NCBI RefSeq assembly: GCF_900110655.1
Contig: NZ_FOEQ01000009.1
Coordinates: forward strand, 62,001-126,000
DNA: 64,000 nucleotides
Origin: Pseudomonas soli
GTDB lineage: Bacteria; Pseudomonadota; Gammaproteobacteria; Pseudomonadales; Pseudomonadaceae
Direction: 5' to 3'
The notes beneath the pieces are model-generated. The model searched no databases. It was not told the DNA's origin and saw nothing but the letters and a program-made list of their open reading frames with translations. A program made the position numbers and the translations under genes. This document shows, piece after piece, positions 6,660 through 13,486 of the stretch. Numbering within the stretch: the stretch's first letter is position 1; the number at the start of each line of letters is the position of its first letter.

Positions 6660-6832
6660 TGACCAGCAGATCGAAGCAAAAAAGTGGTCGGCCTCTCGCC
6701 CGCACTGACACATCTCCGCAAGGTTCATGCGTGCTTGAGGCCGGTGCCCAAGATTTTATAAATCCGAAAAGTGTTGATCAAGGGGTCTGCATGGCTGAGT
6801 TAACCATTCGCTTGCAAGGAGGCCGCGCATGA
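6659..6832 (+). CDS. Small unknown protein after the helicase loader
   Basis: 57 aa with no recognised domain, basic at the N terminus. It starts in an ATGA overlap with the helicase loader and ends in an ATGA overlap with the next gene. This tight coupling on both sides is the main reason to accept it. The inside is less GC-rich than its neighbours. Confidence 0.55.
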   Translation: MTSRSKQKSGRPLARTDTSPQGSCVLEAGAQDFINPKSVDQGVCMAELTIRLQGGRA

Positions 6833-7050
6833 CTATCGACAAGCAAAAGCTCCAGCCCCTGCTGTGGTCGGTAGTCGCCTCCTGGCGCGCCGGCAGTGAT
6901 GCCCTTGAGCGTCACACGAATGCCCTGGATGAGTTCCTCGGCGAGACGACGGTGGAGGAGGTCGCGCTGGGCCTGCTGGACGAGATCAGCCAGCTCACTG
7001 CCCGGGTGCGAGCCGCGGAGAAGCAGCTGCAGGAGGTGGCCAATGCCTGA
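6829..7050 (+). CDS. Small unknown protein, coiled-coil-like
   Basis: 73 aa, with a C-terminal helix of heptad character (LLDEISQLTARVRAAEKQLQ). GGAGG lies 8 nt before the ATG. It overlaps the preceding gene by 4 nt and the ninB-like gene by 8 nt. No family is recognised. It sits at the start of the nin-like region of small recombination genes. Confidence 0.7.
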   Translation: MTIDKQKLQPLLWSVVASWRAGSDALERHTNALDEFLGETTVEEVALGLLDEISQLTARVRAAEKQLQEVANA

Positions 7051-7441
7051 GTTCGCTATCCGCAGCAGTCAGGACCTCAACCGGCTGTACGGCGCACTGC
7101 ACGCTATCGACCTGACCAGGCCCAAGGTGGTGGTCATCAAGGACGAGAAACGGCCTGACGTCTGCAACCGGAAGATGTGGGCAATGCTTCGGGACGTTTC
7201 TCAGCAGGTGGAGTGGTACGGCCGCAAGCTCACCGACGAGGACTGGAAGCACATTTTCAGCGCGGCGGTGCAGAAGCAGGACGCGGTACCGGGCATCGAC
7301 GGCGGCTTCGTCGTCCTGGGCGTCTCGACCCGCAAGCAGTCGCAGGAGTGGTTCAGCGACCTGTTCGAAGTGATGCACGCCTTCGGCGCCGAGCACGGCG
7401 TGCGATGGACTGAGCCTGATCGGTGGGGAGGGCAGTACTGA
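7043..7441 (+). CDS. ninB: NinB/Orf recombination protein
   Basis: 132 aa. The pattern KRPDVCNRKMWAMLRDVS, VEWYGRKLTDEDWKHIF and STRKQSQEWFSDLFEVMHAF is that of NinB (lambda Orf), a recombination mediator that helps RecA-type exchange on single-stranded DNA. The ATG at 7043 overlaps the previous stop. It precedes a DUF1364 protein and RusA, as in the nin region of other lambdoid phages. Confidence 0.9.
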   Translation: MPEFAIRSSQDLNRLYGALHAIDLTRPKVVVIKDEKRPDVCNRKMWAMLRDVSQQVEWYGRKLTDEDWKHIFSAAVQKQDAVPGIDGGFVVLGVSTRKQSQEWFSDLFEVMHAFGAEHGVRWTEPDRWGGQY

Positions 7442-7743
7442 TGCGCGTCGTATCCAAGAAGGTGCGCGATAGCGCCCGCGGCCAGGATTGCACCGTGCGC
7501 ATCCCTGGCGCCTGCAACTTCAACCCGGAGACCACCGTGCTGGCCCACCTGCCATGCGGCCAGAAGGGAATGGGCATGAAGGGCTTCGATACCGTGGCGG
7601 TATACGCCTGCAGCGCCTGTCATGACGTGCTCGACGGTCGCGGTCAGGGTGAAGTGGATTGGTCCGACATGCCCCGGGCAATCGCTGAGACTCATGAGGC
7701 CCTGATCCGGGCTGGGATTCTGACCGTGAAGGGGGCCGCATGA
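7441..7743 (+). CDS. DUF1364 (YbcO-like) nuclease-type protein
   Basis: 100 aa. Paired Cys and His residues (IPGACNF, LAHLPCGQKGMGMK, ACSACHDVLDGR) match the DUF1364/YbcO family, a small zinc-binding fold related to HNH-type nucleases and often found next to ninB and rusA. The ATG at 7441 overlaps the ninB stop (TGATG). Its end overlaps the rusA start by 4 nt. Nuclease activity is known only by family inference. Confidence 0.85.
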   Translation: MRVVSKKVRDSARGQDCTVRIPGACNFNPETTVLAHLPCGQKGMGMKGFDTVAVYACSACHDVLDGRGQGEVDWSDMPRAIAETHEALIRAGILTVKGAA

Positions 7744-8099
7744 CCGAACTCGCACTACCCTGGCCGCCGGCCGCATGCAGCCCGAACGCCAGGGTGCACT
7801 GGACCAGGAAGAGCAAGGCGGCGAAGACCTATCGCTACGCCTGCTTTCTCCTGGCCAGGCAAGCGGGTATCCAGGCACCAGAGGGCGACGCACTGCTCAT
7901 GCTCGAGTTCGTGCCGCCAGATCGCCGCCGGCGCGACGACGACAACCTGCTGGCGATGTTCAAGGCGGGTCGTGACGGCCTGGCGGACGCCCTGGGCATC
8001 GACGACAACGTGTTCGCCACCCAGATCAGGGTGAGCAAGGAAACGATCAAGGGCGGCGCCGTGCGCATCCGCATCAAGCCAATGGAGGCAGCAGCATGA
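7740..8099 (+). CDS. rusA: RusA Holliday-junction resolvase
   Basis: 119 aa, the normal size for RusA. It carries the family core RRRRDDDNLLAMFKAGRDGL, with the acidic residues that bind metal, and an N-terminal WPPAACSPNARVHW motif. RusA cuts Holliday junctions during phage recombination. It starts in an ATGA overlap with the DUF1364 gene. Confidence 0.92.
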   Translation: MTELALPWPPAACSPNARVHWTRKSKAAKTYRYACFLLARQAGIQAPEGDALLMLEFVPPDRRRRDDDNLLAMFKAGRDGLADALGIDDNVFATQIRVSKETIKGGAVRIRIKPMEAAA

Positions 8100-8218
8100 C
8101 CTGGACCACCGAACAAATCGTCGGCCTGCTCCTGCTGGCCATGTTCATCAGCTCCACCTGGTGCGTCACGCGCGGCCAGCTCATCGCGAATCGTCGGAAG
8201 AAGGAGCAAGGGCGATGA
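8096..8218 (+). CDS. Tiny single-pass membrane protein
   Basis: 40 aa: a short N terminus, one hydrophobic segment (IVGLLLLAMFISSTWCV) and a basic tail (ANRRKKEQGR). It starts in an ATGA overlap with rusA and ends in an ATGA overlap with the next gene, which supports translation. Topology should be N-out, C-in from the basic tail. Function unknown. Confidence 0.6.
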   Translation: MTWTTEQIVGLLLLAMFISSTWCVTRGQLIANRRKKEQGR

Positions 8219-8895
8219 TCTATCAAAACGTGGTATCGGCGGTGGTTCGGGCTCTGGCGGCAGAGACGATCAATAGCGCTGGCGGGTGCAGTGTCGAACC
8301 GCGGGTGCAGGCGGGCAAGCTGAAGGGGGAGATCTCCGGGAAGGATGCAGCTTTGCTTGCTGACTCGATCGTTCACCGGCTGCTCCATGCCCAGCTTTCC
8401 CCGCGGCACTGGAACGCTCTGGTGGCGAAGTACAGCACGCACAAGGGGCGCAAGGTCGATTCGATTGGCCGCCTGGTTGCAATCGTGACAACCCCCGCGC
8501 CGAAGCGCTTCACGCAGCAAGCAGTGCTTGTCTGGGCGGTTCCGCAGCAAACGAAGGGGATTCAGCGCAAGGTGCCCCAGTTCAAGGCGCCTGAACCGCG
8601 CGAGAACGAACGGGAGGGGCAGTGGGACTGGCGCAACAAGGCTGCTGCTGCCGCTGCTGAGCGCGCCAACAAGCACGCCCGTGCCGTGGCCGAGGTGAAG
8701 CCGGGGGAGATGATCGTCCTGGCTGAGTCGAACTACGACATGACCAACTGGGATTCTCAAGGCCTGACCGAGCGCACTTACCAGCGCTGGAACCGGGCCA
8801 TCAAGGGCGCTCTGGAGGCGATGGTGAACGAGGCGCTGGTCGAGGCTCAGCACATGCTCGAAGCGATTGGAGTGCTCTTCGGCGAGGCCGCGTGA
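8215..8895 (+). CDS. Unknown protein in the late-regulator (Q) position
   Basis: 226 aa, last gene of the early rightward operon. The C-terminal part (WDSQGLTERTYQRWNRAIKG) has a helix-turn-helix-like look, and basic stretches occur in the middle (QRKVPQFKAPEPRENERE). It begins in an ATGA overlap with the 40-aa gene. Its place just before a promoter-like sequence (8914-8943) and the late genes is where lambdoid phages keep the antiterminator Q. That role is inferred from position only. Confidence 0.75.
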   Translation: MIYQNVVSAVVRALAAETINSAGGCSVEPRVQAGKLKGEISGKDAALLADSIVHRLLHAQLSPRHWNALVAKYSTHKGRKVDSIGRLVAIVTTPAPKRFTQQAVLVWAVPQQTKGIQRKVPQFKAPEPRENEREGQWDWRNKAAAAAAERANKHARAVAEVKPGEMIVLAESNYDMTNWDSQGLTERTYQRWNRAIKGALEAMVNEALVEAQHMLEAIGVLFGEAA

Positions 8896-8913
8896 AAAGT
8901 GCCTCAAAAGGGC

Positions 8914-8943
8914 TTGCAATATCATGTCGCCATGTCGTAAATT
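8914..8943 (+). promoter_or_regulatory. Late promoter candidate (pR'-like)
   Basis: TTGCAA (8914-8919) and TAAATT (8938-8943) are 18 bp apart, with the same -10 hexamer as pL and pR but no operator nearby. It stands between the last early gene and the holin and head genes, so it could drive the late operon, with the terminator at 9267-9292 as the antitermination target. Confidence 0.5.
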
Positions 8944-8967
8944 TGCTACATCCTGTCATTCCTGCGC

Positions 8968-9249
8968 GTGTTGAGGAGTGACGAATGGCTTCGGGGGGCG
9001 AACGGTTCGATTCCGGCAGCTCTCACAGCTACCCAGATGGCATTGCTGTTTGTTTTGGCGGTCTTCGTGACCGTGCTTTATACAACACCAGAAATGCTGA
9101 CCGCGACAGTTATTTCGCTCGCGGATGAGGGTAGTAAGATGACCGAGATCCCAAGCTTCACCACGCTGTTTTTCAAGCCTGTTGCAATCGTGGTATCCGC
9201 CATCTGGTGTAGCTGCATCGCTGCTGGTGCAGTTCCCCGCTCCATTTGA
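8968..9249 (+). CDS. Possible small membrane peptide(s), reading frame unsettled
   Basis: Three readings compete. A GTG-started frame (8968-9249, 93 aa) has two hydrophobic segments but no ribosome binding site. Within it, an ATG at 9139 with GAGG 8 nt upstream gives a 36-aa hydrophobic peptide (MTEIPSFTTLFFKPVAIVV at its start). In another frame, an ATG at 8985 with GAGGAG upstream gives a 47-aa hydrophilic peptide ending at 9128. The region 8896-9311 otherwise holds only the promoter and terminator. I favour the 9139 peptide but weakly. Confidence 0.3.
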   Translation: MLRSDEWLRGANGSIPAALTATQMALLFVLAVFVTVLYTTPEMLTATVISLADEGSKMTEIPSFTTLFFKPVAIVVSAIWCSCIAAGAVPRSI

Positions 9250-9266
9250 GGCCTCCGGCCTCGGTA

Positions 9267-9292
9267 AGCCCGGCCATTGTGCCGGGCTTTTT
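9267..9292 (+). terminator. Terminator ahead of the holin-like genes
   Basis: AGCCCGGC (9267-9274) / GCCGGGCT (9281-9288), loop of 6, followed by TTTT. It lies 20 nt before the ATG at 9312, the first of several terminators set directly before a ribosome binding site in this prophage. Confidence 0.8.
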
Positions 9293-9311
9293 ATTGCCCG
9301 CAGGGGAGCGT

Positions 9312-9575
9312 ATGAAGCCATCAACTGCATGGAGCCTCCTGGCATTCGCCTTGGCCCTGGCCAGCTACGCCCTTCACCGCGACATCAGCGCCAATGTCTT
9401 CCTTGGCTGCGTATTCATCATTCAGGGCCTCAAAAGGCCCGACGGCTCGGCCCAAGAGCGGCGGGCTACATTCCTGGCTGCCGCACTGAGCGCTGGCATC
9501 CTCCTTTTCGCGCTATGGGTGCTCGCCACCGGCCTCGACATCCGCGGCCCGGCGCCATTCCGCTACAAACACTAA
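9312..9575 (+). CDS. Small two-pass membrane protein
   Basis: 87 aa, with hydrophobic segments at about 6-20 and 49-69 and a charged segment between. GGGAG precedes the ATG at 9312. It stands directly upstream of two holin-like genes and may be part of the lysis timing system (holin or antiholin), but no family is recognised. Confidence 0.65.
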   Translation: MKPSTAWSLLAFALALASYALHRDISANVFLGCVFIIQGLKRPDGSAQERRATFLAAALSAGILLFALWVLATGLDIRGPAPFRYKH

Positions 9576-9585
9576 GGGACTGAAC

Positions 9586-9975
9586 ATGGCCGATGCCGCT
9601 ACCCCAGCAGCTTGCACGGTTGTAGGGTTGGGCGGCATTGCCCTCGCAAGCTGCCTCCCCACGATCGACCTCAACGCTGTTGTCTGCGCCTTTGGTGGCG
9701 CACTGCTCTTCATCCTCTGGGCGAAGGACATCAACCTGTGGCAACGCCTCGGGTACTTGCTCGTCGGATGGATCGGCGGGTACTACGGCTCTGCCGAGAT
9801 CCTGGCCCAGGCCTGGACGAAGACCAGCGGCATCGCCGCCTTCGCCTGCGGGCTGGCCACGGTCCTGGTGAGCATCAGCGTTCTGGAGTCGTTCAACACC
9901 GGCAAACTGCCGAAGTGGGTAACCGAGCTGCCAGCAGCGATTGGCAGCCTGTTCCCCAAGCGAGGGGGCCAATGA
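9586..9975 (+). CDS. Holin-like membrane protein
   Basis: 129 aa, with three or four hydrophobic segments (about 10-24, 30-46, 54-70, 80-100) and a short basic tail (SLFPKRGGQ). Similar proteins in Pseudomonas prophages are annotated as putative holins. Holins permeabilise the inner membrane at lysis time. Here it sits before the terminase genes, far from the endolysins at 35.4-37.8 kb, and its stop overlaps the next holin-like start (ATGA). Confidence 0.7.
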   Translation: MADAATPAACTVVGLGGIALASCLPTIDLNAVVCAFGGALLFILWAKDINLWQRLGYLLVGWIGGYYGSAEILAQAWTKTSGIAAFACGLATVLVSISVLESFNTGKLPKWVTELPAAIGSLFPKRGGQ

Positions 9976-10274
9976 CCCTAGACCAAACCATCACCCTGGC
10001 CCATGCCGGGTTCTGCGGCGGTATCTGCTTCGTCATCGCGTTCATGTACCGGCGGGGCGGGTCCAGCTACAAGTTCTTGCCCAGCCTGTGCGCCTTCTGC
10101 CTGGCCTCCCTGTTCGGCCAGGAGTGGCTGAGCATCGTCGGCGCGATCCTGCTGTACGGTCAGTGGCCGGCCACCTCGGTGCCCAGCACGCTGATCTTCG
10201 GGATCATGTTCATCCTGGCGCTGCGCTCGAAGGGCAACGTGGCCAGGTTGTTCGATCAATCGCGGCGCCGGTAA
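9972..10274 (+). CDS. Phage holin family protein
   Basis: 100 aa, with three hydrophobic segments (about 10-26, 36-62, 70-86) and a basic C terminus (RLFDQSRRR), as in three-pass phage holins. It starts in an ATGA overlap with the preceding holin-like gene, so the two are coupled and may act as a holin/antiholin pair. The direction of that relationship cannot be read from sequence. Confidence 0.75.
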   Translation: MTLDQTITLAHAGFCGGICFVIAFMYRRGGSSYKFLPSLCAFCLASLFGQEWLSIVGAILLYGQWPATSVPSTLIFGIMFILALRSKGNVARLFDQSRRR

Positions 10275-10321
10275 GCGCGCCACAAAACAGAGGCGCGCCG
10301 TTTCGTGGCGCGGGAGTAGGC

Positions 10322-10513
10322 ATGAGCAACGTCACGCGGATTCGCCATGAGCTGCCAGTAAGCCTGGATATCGTCAATGCGGTGGCTGAGTTCGATGCAG
10401 CCCTGGTTAAAGCGATTGATGCCGCCAAGGAAGCCGGTCTTCCGCAGGGGCTACTGGTTGGCCTGCTGCATGGGCACGCGCACGGTGAGACACATAGAAT
10501 GGTCGCTAGGTGA
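10322..10513 (+). CDS. Small unknown protein
   Basis: 63 aa with no recognised domain; a His-rich C-terminal patch (HGHAHGETH) stands out. GGGAG lies about 7 nt before the ATG. An inverted repeat (GCGCCAC/GTGGCGC, around 10277-10311) precedes it. It ends 3 bp from the convergent GNAT gene. Confidence 0.65.
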   Translation: MSNVTRIRHELPVSLDIVNAVAEFDAALVKAIDAAKEAGLPQGLLVGLLHGHAHGETHRMVAR

Positions 10514-10516
10514 AGA

Positions 10517-11002
10517 TTACGAGATTTTTGCGCTAGCGCTTGCCTGGAGTCGATAGCGTGTGAAGTAGGTGCCGTCGATTTCAACTTCTCCGTCAGGGCG
10601 AAACCCTAGGCGAAGCACACCTTTGATTCGAGTTCTGGTAGGTGGGAGCAATATGGTAATTGACTCCAAGCCCAGCTCTTGGAAAGCGCGCCGCACTATC
10701 TCATCGAATATCATTCTTCCAAGCCCCCAGTAATCTGGGTGAAGCACTAAAGCAAGATCAGCGTCACCGTTTTCATGTTGCAGGCCACCCCAGCCGGCGA
10801 ATTTATCTTCCACGAAAAATGCCCAGGGACCGTATCCATTAAGGTCCCATTGGGCCTCTTTTTGAGCGACCCATGCCTTGCACTTGCTTTCGTCAAAGTC
10901 TGGACGCCCCAAGGGCATTTGACGTAAGACATCAGGGTTGTTGTTGAGCGCGATGATGTCCCCGATGGAGACGTCGCTGAGGCGTCTGAAATGTATTCGC
11001 AT
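10517..11002 (-). CDS. GNAT acetyltransferase, inverted moron
   Basis: 161 aa. RimJ/RimL-like GNAT pattern: MRIHFRRLSDVSIGDII, an acceptor region WAFFVEDKFAGWGGLQ, acetyl-CoA-region motif LALVLHPDYWGLGRMIFDEI and terminal GVLRLGFRPDGEV. I chose the ATG at 11002 (AAGG upstream) over the longer frame. It is transcribed against the late genes, between holin and metallopeptidase, and is more AT-rich than them, all signs of a moron expressed in the lysogen. The substrate is unknown. Confidence 0.85.
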   Translation of the reverse strand: MRIHFRRLSDVSIGDIIALNNNPDVLRQMPLGRPDFDESKCKAWVAQKEAQWDLNGYGPWAFFVEDKFAGWGGLQHENGDADLALVLHPDYWGLGRMIFDEIVRRAFQELGLESITILLPPTRTRIKGVLRLGFRPDGEVEIDGTYFTRYRLQASASAKIS

Positions 11003-11073
11003 GATTTGCCTTGCGGGATAGTTGATCTCACCAATACAGTCAACGCGCCACCATTTCAAGCTGTAGGTGACCG

Positions 11074-11682
11074 ATGAGTAGGCCGATGCCTCCAGCTGAC
11101 TTGCTCCAATCTCTGTGGCTCACACTCTGCCCTGCCACCGGAGTGTGGGATTGGGTACAGCGCGAGATCCTGGCCGAGACCGGCAGCATCCATAACCCAG
11201 ACCACGCCCACCTGATTGACGCCAACATTGGTGTGCTGTGGGCATCGACTGGGTTCGCCAAGCAGGGGCGCGTGGTGCTTGGCCAGGCGGAGCAGCTGAT
11301 GTTCCGCGCTGGCGGATGGCAGAAAGCCCGTCAAGAGCAGCAGATGCGGGAGTGGTTCGGCGAGGAGCCGGACTACCTCATCACCCTGGCCGCCGACTAC
11401 TGCGCACAGTGCACCGACGCTGAGTTCTGCGCCTTGATTGAGCATGAGCTTTATCACATTGCGCAGGCGACCGATGAGTACGGAGCACCCAAGTTCACTC
11501 AGGACGGGCTGCCCAAGCTCTTCCTGCGCGGCCATGACGTCGAAGAGTTCGTCGGTGTGGTGAGGCGCTACGGTGCCAGTGAAGAAGTTCAGCAGCTGAT
11601 CGATGCTGCAAGCCGGCCGCCAGAGGTGGCCAAGATCAACATTTCGAGGGCCTGCGGAACCTGCCTACTCAAGTCGGCCTGA
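11074..11682 (+). CDS. Putative phage metallopeptidase
   Basis: 202 aa. The motif HELYHI (about residue 127) fits the HExxH zinc-protease signature, preceded by AADYCAQCTDAEFCALIE. Such putative metallopeptidases stand just upstream of the terminase in many Pseudomonas phages. A role in head or packaging maturation is possible but unproven. The ATG at 11074 lies just downstream of the divergent GNAT gene. Confidence 0.8.
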   Translation: MSRPMPPADLLQSLWLTLCPATGVWDWVQREILAETGSIHNPDHAHLIDANIGVLWASTGFAKQGRVVLGQAEQLMFRAGGWQKARQEQQMREWFGEEPDYLITLAADYCAQCTDAEFCALIEHELYHIAQATDEYGAPKFTQDGLPKLFLRGHDVEEFVGVVRRYGASEEVQQLIDAASRPPEVAKINISRACGTCLLKSA

Positions 11683-11713
11683 TTTTTGACAGGTTTTGAC
11701 GGATGACAAACCC

Positions 11714-12190
11714 ATGGCAGCACTACGAAGCGAGGTCAAAGCCTTCATTGTTCAGGCTCTGGCCTGCTTCGATTCACCCAGCCAGGTGGTGGAGGCTGTC
11801 AAGAAGGAGTTCGGGGTCGAGGTGAGTCGCCAGCAGTGCGAGTCGCATGACCCCACCAAATATGCAGGCAGAGGCCTGGCCCAAAAGTGGGCTGACCTGT
11901 TCCATGAGTGCCGCAAGCGCTTTCGTGAGGAGACCGCAGACATCCCAATCGCCAACCGGGCGTTCCGTCTGCGCGGTCTTGGGCGGATGGCTGAGAAGGC
12001 CGAGAACATGCGCAATCTGGCGCTGACAGCTCAGTTGTACGAGCAGGCAGCCAAGGAGTGCGGCGACATGTACGTCAACCGCAAGCTCGAACCCGACAAG
12101 CCCCTGGGCTCCCAGGCGGACCAGCAGCACGCCGTTGCTGAGTACAAGCTGGAGCCAGACGAGAATGTCCCCGCTACCCCGTACCTATGA
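11714..12190 (+). CDS. DUF2280 small terminase subunit
   Basis: 158 aa. The N-terminal pattern MAALRSEVKAFIVQALACFD, then SPSQVVEAVKKEFGVEVSRQ, is the DUF2280 helix-turn-helix found next to large terminases and taken as the small, DNA-recognising subunit. A TTG start at 11696 is also open, but the ATG at 11714 fits the family start; neither has a strong ribosome binding site. It overlaps the large terminase start by 26 bp. Confidence 0.85.
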   Translation: MAALRSEVKAFIVQALACFDSPSQVVEAVKKEFGVEVSRQQCESHDPTKYAGRGLAQKWADLFHECRKRFREETADIPIANRAFRLRGLGRMAEKAENMRNLALTAQLYEQAAKECGDMYVNRKLEPDKPLGSQADQQHAVAEYKLEPDENVPATPYL

Positions 12191-13484
12191 GGCGCCGGTC
12201 AAGCTGACGCCCAAACAGGCGAACATCTACGTCTGGGGCTTCCAGCGCAATGCGCGCTTCCGAGATGCGGTGTGTGGCCGGCGATTCGGCAAGACCTTCC
12301 TCGGCAAGGCTGAGATGCGCCGCGCTGCCCGGCTCGCTGCGGAGTGGGGCGTGAGCGTCGAGGATGAGATCTGGTACGCGGCTCCGACGCAGAAGCAGGC
12401 CCGCCGAGTGTTCTGGCGCCGACTGAAGCAGGCCATCCCGCGAGAGTGGCGGGAATGCAAGCCGAACGAGTCGGACATGCTGATCACACTCAAGAGCGGT
12501 CACCTGATTCGCTGCGTGGGCCTGGAGAATTACGACGATCTGCGCGGCTCCGGCTTGTTCTTCGTCCTGGTGGATGAATGGGCGGATTGCAAGTGGGCGG
12601 CCTGGGAGGAAGTGCTGCGACCAATGCTGTCGACGTGTGAGTACGTCATACCCGGTGTTGGAATGCTCAAGGGTGGTCACGCGCTACGCATCGGCACCCC
12701 TAAGGGCTTCAACCACTGTTTCGACACCTACCGCGACGGCCAGGCCGATGGCGAGCCGGACCACAAGAGCTGGCTATACACCTCGTTGCAGGGCGGCAAC
12801 GTCCCGGCCGAGGAGCTGGACGCGGCGCGCCGCAAGATGGACCCGCGGACGTTCCGCCAGGAGTACGAGGCCAGCTTCGAGAACTATGCCGGCGTCGTCT
12901 ACTACACCTTCAGCCGCAGCGAGAGCCGCACCAGCGAGCGAATCAAACCGGGCGAGGTCCTGCACATCGGCATGGACTTCAACGTCATGAAAATGGCCGC
13001 GGTGGTCTATGTCGTCCGCGATGGCCTGCCGCTGGCCCTGGATGAGTTCCACTCAGTGCGCGACACGCCGGAGATGATCGAGAAGATCCAGGCGCGCTTC
13101 CCTGGTCACGGCATCGCGGTCTACCCCGATGCCAGCGGCCAGAACACCAGCAGCAAGAATGCCAGCGAGTCCGACCTGTCCCTGCTTCGCAAAGCTGGCT
13201 TCACGGTGATCGTGGACAGCCAGAACCCAGGCGTAAAAGATCGGGTGAACTCGGTCAACGCCATGCTCATGAACGCCTACGGCGAGCGCCGGCTGAAGGT
13301 CAACATCGACCAGTGCCCGCAACTAACCCTGTGCCTTGAGCGGCAGACCTATGACAAGCATGGCGAACCCGACAAGGACCCGAAGAAGGGTCATGACCAC
13401 ATGAACGACGCCGCCGGCTACTTCATCGCAAAGCGATACCCGATCAACGTGGCAACGGCCACAAGCCAATCCCTGAGAATGTGA
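12165..13484 (+). CDS. Large terminase subunit
   Basis: 439 aa. The ATPase domain has a Walker A variant CGRRFGKT (about 38-45) and Walker B FVLVDEWAD. The C-terminal RNase H-like nuclease domain shows GMDFNVMKMAAVV, AVYPDASGQNTSSK and HDHMNDAAGYF with the expected acidic residues. It pumps DNA into the prohead and cuts it. The ATG at 12165 has GGAG about 10 nt upstream. It is followed directly by the portal. Confidence 0.95.
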   Translation: MSPLPRTYEAPVKLTPKQANIYVWGFQRNARFRDAVCGRRFGKTFLGKAEMRRAARLAAEWGVSVEDEIWYAAPTQKQARRVFWRRLKQAIPREWRECKPNESDMLITLKSGHLIRCVGLENYDDLRGSGLFFVLVDEWADCKWAAWEEVLRPMLSTCEYVIPGVGMLKGGHALRIGTPKGFNHCFDTYRDGQADGEPDHKSWLYTSLQGGNVPAEELDAARRKMDPRTFRQEYEASFENYAGVVYYTFSRSESRTSERIKPGEVLHIGMDFNVMKMAAVVYVVRDGLPLALDEFHSVRDTPEMIEKIQARFPGHGIAVYPDASGQNTSSKNASESDLSLLRKAGFTVIVDSQNPGVKDRVNSVNAMLMNAYGERRLKVNIDQCPQLTLCLERQTYDKHGEPDKDPKKGHDHMNDAAGYFIAKRYPINVATATSQSLRM

Positions 13485-13486
13485 CC

